A stretch of DNA of 64,000 bases from Clostridiaceae bacterium (lineage in GTDB: Bacteria > Bacillota > Clostridia > Oscillospirales > Butyricicoccaceae): assembly GCA_018383195.1 (NCBI GenBank), contig JAGZOP010000006.1, positions 1 through 64,000 of the forward strand. Reading direction: 5' to 3'. The notes beneath the pieces were generated by a model, which worked only from the letters and a program-made list of their open reading frames with translations, did no database searches and had not been told where the DNA came from. The stretch's first letter is position 1. Each line of letters opens with the position of its first letter. The translations under genes and the position numbers were made by a program. This document shows positions 19,892 through 28,091 of the stretch, in pieces.

Positions 19892-20830
19892 CTATACAAT
19901 CTGTACGATAAGTGCATTCAGTTCAGACTGCTCGTTTGCGTGTTCCCGCTCCAAATCGTGCAGCATCTCGTTCAGTCGCGCCAGCACTTCTTCAATCTGG
20001 GTACTGGCATCATGTACCTGTGCTTTTGAACGTCCAATTTGATCCATTACCGCCCAATCTGTAAACAGGTTGTCAAAAAAGTAATCGGCAAAACGCAGAA
20101 ATCCATCTACACCAACCTGAACCTCTGCCTGAATCGTTACATCAGCAAGTTCGGTTTTGAACCGGCGCAGTGCGCTTTGCAGCTGACCGATCTGCTGCTG
20201 TGCACTGTCCAGATGCTCATATTTGATGAGATCTGTCAAAAGACCGCCGCCAAGCATATCCCAAGTGCCCCAGTCTTGCGCACTGTTCAGGCAAGACAAA
20301 ACCTGCTCCGCCGCGGCATGCGCTGATTGTCCGGCAGCGATGGCTTCCTGAATTTCCTGCTTTTTACCTTCAATTTGTGCAAGGCGATATTCTGCACGCA
20401 GAATCTCATCTGCTTCTGCACCTCCCGACTGCTTCACCGCCTGCGCCTTTGCTTGCAGCAGAGCATCATATTGCGCTTCGCAGTCGTGCAGCTGTGCCAG
20501 TTCTACTTCACATTGCGCAAGGTCACGTTCTGCCGCCGCGAGTTCATGTGCTGCCGTGTCGTATTTCACCCGTGCAGCGTAGGCTTCTGCGCGTTCTTTG
20601 TCCAGCCTTTCGTCCATTTTCCCGATCACGCCGTAAAAAAACGCAGCAAGGCTATGCCCCTCCAGACGTTCAACGTCATTCTGCTCCTCCAACTTGATCT
20701 TCTCAAGCATTTGGACACGTGTAGACAATGCATCACACTGCGCACGCAGTTCTTTTTGCACTGCCTTTAACCGTTGTTTCCGCGCGGTCTGCCGCCGGAG
20801 TTCCAACAGTTGATCCTGATTTACAAACAC
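19892..20830 (-). CDS. Coiled-coil hypothetical protein
   Basis: The start is set at GTG 20830, 5 bases after GGAAGGA; no ATG lies nearby. The 312-residue protein is almost all helix: residues 10-150 and 195-310 are heptad-rich, with an Ala/Gly break around 160-190 and the motif DWGTWDMLGGG near 205. There is no signal peptide or membrane segment. It is encoded 37 bases after the secreted deacetylase-like gene and upstream of the PP2C gene, in the same direction. A cytoplasmic scaffold that is a phosphatase target is conceivable, but nothing proves it. Confidence 0.65.
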   Translation of the reverse strand: MFVNQDQLLELRRQTARKQRLKAVQKELRAQCDALSTRVQMLEKIKLEEQNDVERLEGHSLAAFFYGVIGKMDERLDKERAEAYAARVKYDTAAHELAAAERDLAQCEVELAQLHDCEAQYDALLQAKAQAVKQSGGAEADEILRAEYRLAQIEGKKQEIQEAIAAGQSAHAAAEQVLSCLNSAQDWGTWDMLGGGLLTDLIKYEHLDSAQQQIGQLQSALRRFKTELADVTIQAEVQVGVDGFLRFADYFFDNLFTDWAVMDQIGRSKAQVHDASTQIEEVLARLNEMLHDLEREHANEQSELNALIVQIV

Positions 20831-20867
20831 CAATCCTTCCCCCTTTAGCAGCCGCTCAGCGCAGCTC

Positions 20868-22028
20868 TTACAAATGAACCGGCGTATCCGCTGCCGTGAT
20901 CGCAGCCGTAGACACGTGATTGACGCGCAGGTCACGCAAAATAAGCGTAAGCGCCGCGTTGGTCGAACGGGTATGGTGCATCCCAAGTACCGTTGTAGCA
21001 GTCGTGCCGTCAAATGAACGCAGCATCAGGTCTGCCACCCGGCTGGCGCTCTGCGTCTGGTCATCTGCGACGATGGTCGCGTCCCACAGCCGATAACCGC
21101 CCGAAGCAGCGGCCGCACGCTGTTTTTCTGTCAATTTGCCGCTTCCGCCTTCTACGGAAATCAGACGGGTCACAATGCCAGTCATCTCAAACAAGCGCTC
21201 ATTTGCCGCAGTCAAAATTCCCGTCTCATCAAACCGTTCAATCGGCACCAGAAACCCTACGGAATGCCCTTCTCCAACGATGGCACGCACCAAATCGGCA
21301 TCCCATTCGCCCTCCACAGGCAGGAAAAATGTTGTATGACGATTGTACATCGACAGCGTATTCAGTAGATCTTCCGAATATTCATTGGGTGCGCCTGCAA
21401 AGGTCAGGTAAATCAGTTCCGGACGAATGGCAGCAGGCTCAATCGGCTGCTCCGGCGGAACCGGTTCGGGTTTTGTCGGGTCAGGCTCCGGCTCAACCGG
21501 ACGCGGCGGCTCCGGCGGACCGATATACTCTTCTACAATGTCCTCCTTTTCCTGTTCGGACTGGGTCACAAAAGAAGAATCGGACAGCATCGCATTTTCG
21601 TCACAGATGCGCAGAACCTGATGTTCCCCTGAAATCAATGAAAACGACAGCCCATACACCCCGCATACCAATTTAACCGGCACATAAATCGTGCCGTTAA
21701 TCGGATACGCCGGCTGAGAATAGCTGTTCATATTCTGATCATACACATAACCCTGGGACACTGAAAAGGTCAGTGTGTTATTTTCTCCCTGCATCACAAG
21801 CAGATCGCCGCCCTCCTGCTCCGCAGCGGTCAGAGAAAAGGAGCGAAATACCGAATAGGGCACATACCACTCACCACTGCGTCTGGTCGGCATGGTGGAT
21901 GATGCAAGCGGCAAAAATTCGTCATTGACCGCTGTCAGTATAATGGTGCTGGCACTGGCTCCCGGCACAAGTGCCACACACAGTGCAATACACAGGACAA
22001 GCGCACACAGGCGAAGCTTTCGCGGCAT
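20868..22028 (-). CDS. Secreted stalk protein with degenerate polysaccharide deacetylase domain
   Basis: ATG 22028 follows GAGGTGA; the protein has 386 residues. Residues 1-27 are a signal peptide ending GASAS. Residues 30-145 fit a copper amine oxidase N-terminal-like (cell-surface stalk) domain (WYVPYSVFRSF, GTIYVPVKLVCGVYGL). Residues 155-205 are a Pro/Glu-rich linker. Residues 205-380 resemble NodB deacetylases (LIYLTFAGAPNEYSEDLL, NRHTTFFLPVE), but the metal Asp motif TFDDG reads TFAGA and the HSxxH motif reads HSVGF, so the active site appears lost. It may bind peptidoglycan without cutting it. Confidence 0.75.
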   Translation of the reverse strand: MPRKLRLCALVLCIALCVALVPGASASTIILTAVNDEFLPLASSTMPTRRSGEWYVPYSVFRSFSLTAAEQEGGDLLVMQGENNTLTFSVSQGYVYDQNMNSYSQPAYPINGTIYVPVKLVCGVYGLSFSLISGEHQVLRICDENAMLSDSSFVTQSEQEKEDIVEEYIGPPEPPRPVEPEPDPTKPEPVPPEQPIEPAAIRPELIYLTFAGAPNEYSEDLLNTLSMYNRHTTFFLPVEGEWDADLVRAIVGEGHSVGFLVPIERFDETGILTAANERLFEMTGIVTRLISVEGGSGKLTEKQRAAAASGGYRLWDATIVADDQTQSASRVADLMLRSFDGTTATTVLGMHHTRSTNAALTLILRDLRVNHVSTAAITAADTPVHL

Positions 22029-22099
22029 GGGTTTCACCTCAGTTTTTCCAATTTGTTTCCGGTCTGATTATAACATGAATCCGCGGCAAACGCAAAGCA

Positions 22100-22128
22100 T
22101 TGCCGCTGCCTGTTCGACATGATATAAT
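22100..22128 (+). promoter_or_regulatory. Predicted promoter
   Basis: TTGCCG (22100-22105) and TATAAT (22123-22128) with a 17-bp spacer precede the membrane protein gene at 22178. Confidence 0.6.
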
Positions 22129-22177
22129 AAAAAAAACATGAATTCCAACTTTATACCATCTGAAAGGAGCGATCCCT

Positions 22178-22660
22178 ATGTCTGTTTTCCGGCTTTTCAG
22201 CGTTCCTATTTTTTCGGCGGTTGCCGGTGTTCTGTCGTATTACGCAGTGATTTTTTCCGGACCGTTTTTTACGGTCATTTCGCCAGGCAATGTAATATCC
22301 ACTGATCCAATCCGTATTCTTCTGGTCTATGGAATTCTGTTTTTTGGCGCACTTCTGGTTGGCGGTCTGCTCTTTTTCCGCCATATGACACGGCGGGAAA
22401 TCGCAATTTCAGCTTCTCTGCTCGTTCTGTACGGCATCGTGCTCACCGTACTCCAACTGGTGCTTCAACCGATTTTAGGAACCTCTGTCGGATTTTCCAT
22501 GTATGTTCTCTTCCGTCCGTTTGAATGGTGTCACTTTTTTGACCAACTTCTGTTCTCTTTATTAGACGTAAATATCTGGATTGGCGTTGCAGTTAACCTT
22601 CTCTCCCCTTACATGCTCGTTTTGTTCGGAAAAAAGACGGCGGATGCAGTAAAAAACTGA
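22178..22660 (+). CDS. Four-helix membrane protein of unknown function
   Basis: This 160-residue protein starts behind AAAGGAG. Hydrophobic segments lie at about 5-32, 47-68, 77-100 and 125-148. It has few charged residues and no recognised signature. It has its own promoter and stands alone between the deacetylase-like gene and ilvE. Confidence 0.75.
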   Translation: MSVFRLFSVPIFSAVAGVLSYYAVIFSGPFFTVISPGNVISTDPIRILLVYGILFFGALLVGGLLFFRHMTRREIAISASLLVLYGIVLTVLQLVLQPILGTSVGFSMYVLFRPFEWCHFFDQLLFSLLDVNIWIGVAVNLLSPYMLVLFGKKTADAVKN

Positions 22661-22735
22661 CCGGATTTCGGCGGCTGCTCCGGTTTCCCTGCGTATGTCA
22701 CTCCAAAAAAAATTCAGAAATCCCGCTGAAAGCTC

Positions 22736-22764
22736 TTGAAAATTGCTGCGCACGGCGTTAAAAT
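22736..22764 (+). promoter_or_regulatory. ilvE promoter
   Basis: TTGAAA (22736-22741) and TAAAAT (22759-22764), 17-bp spacer, 44 bases before the start codon. Confidence 0.65.
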
Positions 22765-22807
22765 AACAAGTAGTTTACAGATTTAATAAAGAAAAGAGTG
22801 ACTTACC

Positions 22808-23875
22808 ATGCTGAACATCAAATACGAGCTGGCAACCGAGAAAAAGCCCAAGCCGGACGAGAGCAATCTCGGCTTCGGAATCTACTACACCGACCACATG
22901 CTCGTGATCGACCACACCGAGGGCATCGGCTGGCACGACGCACGCATTGTGCCGTATGCACCGCTGACACTCGACCCGGCTGCCATGGTTCTGCACTATG
23001 CCATGGAATCTTTTGAGGGGATGAAGGCATACCGCACGCCGGATGGCTCCATCCAGTTGTTCCGCCCGGAGAAGAACGCGCAGCGCATGATTAACACCAA
23101 CAAGCGTATGTGCCTGCCCACCCTGCCCGAGGAGGACTTCGTTCAGGCGGTGAAGGCGCTCGTGGAAACCGAAAAGGACTGGGTGCCGCATCAAGAGGGC
23201 ACCAGCCTGTATATCCGCCCGTTTGTCATTGCAACCGAACCGCATCTGGGTGTCCGCACTTCCAAAACCCATCAGTTTATCATCATCTGCTCCCCGGTCG
23301 GCGCATACTACTCTACCGGCATCAACCCGGTTAAAATCTTTGTTGAGGATGAGTATACCCGCGCATGTCCGGGCGGCACCGGCTTTACCAAGTGCGGCGG
23401 CAACTATGCGGCTTCTCTGGTCTCGCAGGTCAAGGCACATGATCTCGGTTATGAGCAGACCCTGTGGCTCGATGGCGTGGAGCACAAGTATGTCGAAGAA
23501 GTCGGCTCAATGAACTGCTTCTTCAAGATCGACGGCACGGTTTACACCGCGCCCTGCGTTGGCACGGTTCTGCCGGGCGTTACCCGTATGAGCTGCATTG
23601 AGCTGCTTAAGAAGTGGGGCATCCCGGTTTCCGAGGACCGCCTGCCAATTGCCAAGGTCATGGAAGCTGCCCGGGACGGCAAGCTCGAGGAGGTATTCGG
23701 CACCGGTACGGCTGCCGTCATCTCTCCGGTTGGCGAGCTGCGCTATGAAGATCAGGTAGCATATATCAACGACGGCAAAATCGGTGAAATCACCCATAAG
23801 CTGTACAATACCATCACCGGAATCCAGTGGGGCAAGCTGCCCGATGATATGGGTTGGGTTACAAAGGTATGCTAA
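22808..23875 (+). CDS. ilvE: Branched-chain amino acid aminotransferase
   Basis: This 355-residue fold-type IV PLP enzyme belongs to the eukaryote-like/type II BCAT group: AMESFEGMKAYRTPDG, RPFVIATEPHLGV, the PLP Lys in GFTKCGGNYAAS (residue ~198), EVGSMNCFF and GTGTAAVISPVGEL. It catalyses the last step of Val, Leu and Ile synthesis and the first of their breakdown. It is monocistronic with its own promoter and a strong terminator. Confidence 0.96.
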   Translation: MLNIKYELATEKKPKPDESNLGFGIYYTDHMLVIDHTEGIGWHDARIVPYAPLTLDPAAMVLHYAMESFEGMKAYRTPDGSIQLFRPEKNAQRMINTNKRMCLPTLPEEDFVQAVKALVETEKDWVPHQEGTSLYIRPFVIATEPHLGVRTSKTHQFIIICSPVGAYYSTGINPVKIFVEDEYTRACPGGTGFTKCGGNYAASLVSQVKAHDLGYEQTLWLDGVEHKYVEEVGSMNCFFKIDGTVYTAPCVGTVLPGVTRMSCIELLKKWGIPVSEDRLPIAKVMEAARDGKLEEVFGTGTAAVISPVGELRYEDQVAYINDGKIGEITHKLYNTITGIQWGKLPDDMGWVTKVC

Positions 23876-23880
23876 AACAA

Positions 23881-23911
23881 AAAGAGGCTGGACACAATCC
23901 AGTCTCTTTTT
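23881..23911 (+). terminator. Terminator after ilvE
   Basis: AAAGAGGCTGGA (23881-23892) pairs with TCCAGTCTCTTT, followed by T-rich sequence. Confidence 0.85.
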
Positions 23912-23925
23912 CTATGTCCGGATAT

Positions 23926-23954
23926 AAAAAAGCACCCCACACAGGGTGCTTTTT
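23926..23954. terminator. Bidirectional terminator
   Basis: AAAAAGCACCC (23926-23936) pairs with GGGTGCTTTTT. It lies just after the stop of the leftward HPr-like gene. Confidence 0.85.
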
Positions 23955-23966
23955 CACGCAGAAAAA

Positions 23967-24203
23967 TCAGTCCTCGATTTCGAGGTACTCAGCCAGATCC
24001 TTGAGCAGTGCAGTTGCGTCGATGTCGTCCTCGACAACCAGCTGCAGGGGCTCATTGAGGGACAGCAGGAACATACCCAGCAGGGACTTTGCGTCTACCA
24101 TACCGCTCTTGCCGTGAATCCAGATGTCGAAGCCGTAACGGGTAACGATCTGGTTGATCTTCTGAATGTCTTCGGTATTTTTTACCTTAATAGCTCTGGT
24201 CAT
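23967..24203 (-). CDS. HPr-like protein without the phospho-histidine (Crh-like)
   Basis: This 78-residue protein starts behind AGGAGG. It aligns with HPr over its whole length, and the Ser-46 helix is well kept (AKSLLGMFLLSL, Ser at residue 40). The active-site loop GxHARPA with His-15 is missing: the region reads NTEDIQKINQIV and is about three residues shorter. Like Bacillus Crh, it could be phosphorylated only on Ser by HPr kinase and act in carbon-catabolite control, not in sugar transport. That is inference from the residue pattern. It has its own leftward transcript. Confidence 0.75.
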   Translation of the reverse strand: MTRAIKVKNTEDIQKINQIVTRYGFDIWIHGKSGMVDAKSLLGMFLLSLNEPLQLVVEDDIDATALLKDLAEYLEIED

Positions 24204-24506
24204 TGAAAACTGCCTCCTAATATTAGATGTCAGGTTCTTATCTTGACACCATTATAGCATAGCGCCGTAAAAAAGAAAGCCTTTTTTTTCACATTTTTCT
24301 TTTTCAGCATTTTCTTCTGTTCTGCCGATCTGTGTCTGTACTTTTCGTGCTTTTTATCCAAACTGTTTCGGTTTCTTGGATATATCCGCGCAATCCATTC
24401 AGCTTTTGAATCTTTTTGCCCGCTTTTTCAAATCCATATGTACGTTTTGCAAGAGATCTGCTCCGTCTGAAATAAAAAACTTTTTTGGCGTGAAGCGATA
24501 AAACCC

Positions 24507-24535
24507 TTGACCTCTTGACTTTTAACTGCTAAAAT
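24507..24535 (+). promoter_or_regulatory. Promoter of the ABC transporter operon
   Basis: TTGACC (24507-24512) and TAAAAT (24530-24535), 17-bp spacer. The rest of the 398-bp gap 24204-24601 is AT-rich; it holds a possible TATAAT for the leftward HPr-like gene near 24252-24257 and no gene that I can support. Confidence 0.6.
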
Positions 24536-24601
24536 GTAAAACTATAAGAGGGGTCTCCTCCCTTGCTTTTATTTTACTCCAATCAAAAGGTGTGATATGT
24601 C

Positions 24602-25615
24602 ATGAAAAAAACCAAAAGGCTGCTCTCCGCCGCGCTGGCAGGCGTAATGGCGCTGTCCATGACCGCATGCGGCGGCACCGAGTCCAATGGTTCCTCCGCT
24701 TCGGGCAGCAATTCCGGCGAAGCCGGTTCCTATACTATCGGCATCTGCCAGCTTCAGCAACACCCGGCACTGGACGCCGCGACCAAGGGCTTCCGCGACA
24801 AGCTCGATGCGCTGGTTCAGGCAGACGGCGGCAGCGTCGCATTTGAAGAGCAGAACGCTTCCGGAGATTCGGCAAACTGCACGCCGATCATCAACGGCTT
24901 TGTTTCGGGCGGCGTAGACCTGATTATGGCAAACGCGACCGCAGCGCTTCAGGCTGCACAGGCGGGCACTGCCGATATTCCGATCCTCGCGACCTCGATT
25001 ACCGATTATGCAACCGCACTCGACATGGACGACTGGACCGGCACCACTGGTGTCAATATCTCGGGCACCACCGACCTTGCCCCGCTCGACGGTCAGGCTG
25101 ATATGCTTGCCGAAATGTTCCCGGACGCAAAAAATGTCGGTCTGCTGTACTGCACCGCTGAGCCGAACTCGGCATACCAAATCAACACCATCAAGCCGAT
25201 GCTGGAGTCCAAGGGCTATACCTGCACCGAATATGCATTCACCGACTCCAATGATGTCGCATCGGTTGCGCAGAGCGCGGCTTCTTCGAGCGATGTCATC
25301 TATATCCCGACCGACAATACTGCGGCTTCCTGCACCGAAACCATTGCAAACGTTGTGATTCCGGCAAAGGTTCCGGTCATTGCCGGCGAACAGGGCATCT
25401 GCGAGGGCTGCGGTGTTGCAACCCTGTCGATTGACTACTATGAACTGGGCGAAATGACCGGCGAAATGGCTTACGACATCCTCGTAAACGGTAAGGACCC
25501 TGCTGAGATGGAAATCCAGCCGGCGCCCAACTTCACCAAGATGTACAATGCTGCGAACTGTGAAGCGCTGGGAATTACCCCGCCGGAAGGTTACGAAGCA
25601 ATCGCCGCAGAATAA
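24602..25615 (+). CDS. ABC transporter substrate-binding lipoprotein (TrpX-like)
   Basis: This 337-residue protein has the lipoprotein signal KKTKRLLSAALAGVMALSMT followed by the lipobox Cys (SMTAC, residue ~23), then a Gly/Ser-rich linker. The body matches the ABC_sub_bind family (PF04392): YTIGICQLQQHPALDAATKGF, DLIMANATAALQAA, IPILATSITDYATAL, NVGLLYCTAEPNSAYQ, DVIYIPTDNTAASC and GVATLSIDYYELG. Relatives in streptococci (TrpXYZ) are linked to aromatic amino acid uptake; the true ligand here is unknown. First gene of a three-gene transporter operon. Confidence 0.92.
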   Translation: MKKTKRLLSAALAGVMALSMTACGGTESNGSSASGSNSGEAGSYTIGICQLQQHPALDAATKGFRDKLDALVQADGGSVAFEEQNASGDSANCTPIINGFVSGGVDLIMANATAALQAAQAGTADIPILATSITDYATALDMDDWTGTTGVNISGTTDLAPLDGQADMLAEMFPDAKNVGLLYCTAEPNSAYQINTIKPMLESKGYTCTEYAFTDSNDVASVAQSAASSSDVIYIPTDNTAASCTETIANVVIPAKVPVIAGEQGICEGCGVATLSIDYYELGEMTGEMAYDILVNGKDPAEMEIQPAPNFTKMYNAANCEALGITPPEGYEAIAAE

Positions 25616-25694
25616 TCCTGTGGGAAATCAAAGAGAGGCGGAAATGCTTTCCGCTTCTTTTTGCATCCTAATTTCATGATCTGGGGGAATTTAA

Positions 25695-26624
25695 GTGATC
25701 TTTCTCGACAAACTGCTCAGCGCCATGCCGGGTGCATGTGCGCAGGGTCTCATCTGGGGGCTGATGGCAATCGGCGTCTATATCACCTACAAGGTGCTTG
25801 ACCTTGCAGACCTGACCGTAGACGGCACGATGGCTCTGGGCGGCGCAGTTTTCATTGTGCTGACCACCGGCGGCATGAACATCTGGCTTGCGATGCTGTG
25901 CGCTTTCCTCGCCGGCATGCTGGCTGGCGCAGTCACCGGAATCTTACATACCTTTATGGGAATTTCGGCGATTCTCGCCGGTATTTTGACTCAGCTTGCG
26001 CTTTTTTCCATCAATCTGCGTGTCATGGACGGCAAAGCAAATGTCGCAATCAACCCGAACAAATATGACCTGATCGTTTCCCTGCGCAACGTCAAAGCGG
26101 CTTCACTGGAAAACCCGATTCTGGTCGTTGCGGTCTTTACCGTAATCCTGATTGCTGTATTGTACTGGTTCTTTGGCACGGAACTCGGCTGCTCCATCCG
26201 TGCAACCGGCGCAAACCCGAATATGAGCCGTGCCCAAGGCATCAATGTAAACCGCAATAAAATCCTCGGTCTAATGCTCTCAAACGGCATCGTCGCGCTG
26301 TCGAGCGCACTATATTCGCAGTATCAGGGCTTTGCGGACGTCAATGCCGGCCGCGGTGCGATTGTCATCGGTCTGGCTTCGGTTATCATCGGCGAGGTGA
26401 TTTTCTCCCGTATTTTCCATAACTTCGCGCTCAAACTGCTCTCAGTTGCGCTCGGCGCTGTGATCTATTATATTATCATTCAGCTTGTACTGACGGTCAA
26501 CCCCAACACCAACGACCTGAAACTGCTCTCCGCGTTGATTGTCGCAGTCTTCCTCGCAACTCCCTACTGGAAGAACAAGTACTTCTCCAAGCACACCAAG
26601 AAGGAGGGCAAGCCCCATGCTTGA
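25695..26624 (+). CDS. ABC transporter permease (BPD_transp_2 family)
   Basis: GTG 25695 follows GGGGGAA; 309 residues with about eight helices. Typical blocks: GLIWGLMAIGVYITYKVLDLADLTVDG, ADVNAGRGAIVIGLASVIIGE. This is the inner-membrane channel paired with the lipoprotein before it. The last 8 bases overlap the ATPase gene. Confidence 0.93.
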   Translation: MIFLDKLLSAMPGACAQGLIWGLMAIGVYITYKVLDLADLTVDGTMALGGAVFIVLTTGGMNIWLAMLCAFLAGMLAGAVTGILHTFMGISAILAGILTQLALFSINLRVMDGKANVAINPNKYDLIVSLRNVKAASLENPILVVAVFTVILIAVLYWFFGTELGCSIRATGANPNMSRAQGINVNRNKILGLMLSNGIVALSSALYSQYQGFADVNAGRGAIVIGLASVIIGEVIFSRIFHNFALKLLSVALGAVIYYIIIQLVLTVNPNTNDLKLLSALIVAVFLATPYWKNKYFSKHTKKEGKPHA

Positions 26625-27396
26625 AATCAAAGACGTTTTTAAGACTTTTAACCAAGGCACGGTGAACGAAAAGCGCGCAATCAATGGTCTGAACCTGAAC
26701 CTTGCCCCCGGCGACTTTGTCACGGTAATCGGCGGCAACGGCGCGGGCAAATCGACCATGCTCAACCTGATTGCAGGCGTGTTCCCGCCCGATGAAGGCT
26801 TGATCCGCTTAAATGGATTCAACCTGACCCATCTGCCCGAGCACAAGCGCGCGCGGCTGCTCGGTCGCGTGTTTCAGGACCCGATGATGGGTACCGCCGC
26901 AAGTATGGGCATCGAGGAAAACCTCGCGCTGGCATACCGCCGCGGGAAATCCCGCGGTCTGCGTGCGGGCATTACGCAGGAGGAGCGCAAACTCTACCGT
27001 GAAAAACTCGCCATGCTCGGTCTGGGACTTGAGGACCGCATGACCAGCAAGGTCGGTCTGCTCTCCGGCGGTCAGCGTCAGGCGCTGACCCTGCTGATGG
27101 CAACGCTCAAAAAGCCCGATCTGCTGCTGCTCGACGAGCACACCGCTGCGCTTGACCCCAAAACAGCCGACAAGGTGCTCCAGCTCACCGAGGAGATCGT
27201 CGCGCGCGATCAGCTCACCACCCTTATGGTCACCCATAACATGAAGCACGCGATTCAGTACGGCAACCGTCTGATTATGATGGATGCCGGCCGCGTGGTG
27301 GTCGATATTTCGGGCGAAGAAAAGAAGCACTTACAGGTGCGCGATCTGCTCGAGAAATTCAACATCGAAAATGACCGCATGCTGCTGAGCGAGTAA
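26617..27396 (+). CDS. ABC transporter ATP-binding protein
   Basis: ATG 26617 (AAGGAGGGC upstream) gives 259 residues. Walker A is GGNGAGKST (residue ~38), the signature LSGGQRQ, Walker B LLLLDEHTAAL and the H-loop VTHNM. It energises the importer encoded by the two genes before it. The start overlaps the permease stop (ATG within the last codons), so translation is coupled. Confidence 0.95.
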   Translation: MLEIKDVFKTFNQGTVNEKRAINGLNLNLAPGDFVTVIGGNGAGKSTMLNLIAGVFPPDEGLIRLNGFNLTHLPEHKRARLLGRVFQDPMMGTAASMGIEENLALAYRRGKSRGLRAGITQEERKLYREKLAMLGLGLEDRMTSKVGLLSGGQRQALTLLMATLKKPDLLLLDEHTAALDPKTADKVLQLTEEIVARDQLTTLMVTHNMKHAIQYGNRLIMMDAGRVVVDISGEEKKHLQVRDLLEKFNIENDRMLLSE

Positions 27397-27397
27397 G

Positions 27398-27429
27398 AAA
27401 AAGCTCCGGACACTGTCCGGAGCTTTTTT
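27398..27429. terminator. Bidirectional terminator between convergent genes
   Basis: AAAAAGCTCCGGACA and TGTCCGGAGCTTTTTT form a 15-bp stem. It serves the transporter operon and the leftward gene ending at 27433. Confidence 0.9.
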
Positions 27430-27432
27430 ATC

Positions 27433-28065
27433 TTATCGAATAAAGTTCATCATGGTACGCGGATGGGTTTCCGGAGGATCGATTTTGCCCTTGGCAGCGT
27501 CAATTACCTTGACCATCCATGCCATATTGCGCGCGAGCTTTTCAACAACCTCGACACCCTCGATGTCCTGTACCGCCTCGCCCGGGTCTGCGCCGTGGAC
27601 GACGTTCCAGTAGTCCGAGGTGACGATCACCATTTCCATCGCATCCATCAAGCCGAGCAGCTGCTGGTAGGTCTCCATACCGCCCGAGCGGCGCAGGGTG
27701 CACAGCGCAGCGCCAACCTTGTGATGGAACTGATTTTCGCCGCAGCAAGCCGCAAGCAGGATGCGGTCCATCACGCACTTCATGCTTCCCGCGATGCCGC
27801 CATGGTAAACCGGAGACGCGAGCAGGATGCCGTCCGCCTCGATGCACTTGTCAATAATCTCGTTGACCATGTCATCCTTTTGAACGCAGTGCAGCGAGCC
27901 GGTGTCCAGACAGTTGTAGCATGCCAGACATGGATGTACGTGCGCACCCGGCTGCACCACCTCAAAGTCGATGCCCTCTGCCTCGAACACCTTTGCCATG
28001 CGCGCGAGCACCTGTGCATTGTTGCCGTCCTTGCGTGGACTTCCGTTAATTGCCAAAATTTTCAT
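27433..28065 (-). CDS. Flavodoxin-fold NAD(P)H-dependent FMN oxidoreductase
   Basis: This 210-residue protein has the FMN phosphate loop INGSPRKDGNNAQVL at residues 5-19, then a CxxCxxC-like iron-sulfur or redox motif (HPCLACYNCLDTGSLHC), SPVYHGGIAGSMK and CTLRRSGG. It resembles IsfA/azoreductase-type multimeric flavodoxin (WrbA-like) proteins. It is monocistronic or the first part of a leftward pair, since the YihY gene ends 26 bases upstream of its start. Confidence 0.9.
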   Translation of the reverse strand: MKILAINGSPRKDGNNAQVLARMAKVFEAEGIDFEVVQPGAHVHPCLACYNCLDTGSLHCVQKDDMVNEIIDKCIEADGILLASPVYHGGIAGSMKCVMDRILLAACCGENQFHHKVGAALCTLRRSGGMETYQQLLGLMDAMEMVIVTSDYWNVVHGADPGEAVQDIEGVEVVEKLARNMAWMVKVIDAAKGKIDPPETHPRTMMNFIR

Positions 28066-28091
28066 TGTTCATCCCTCCATGTTCGTTCTCT

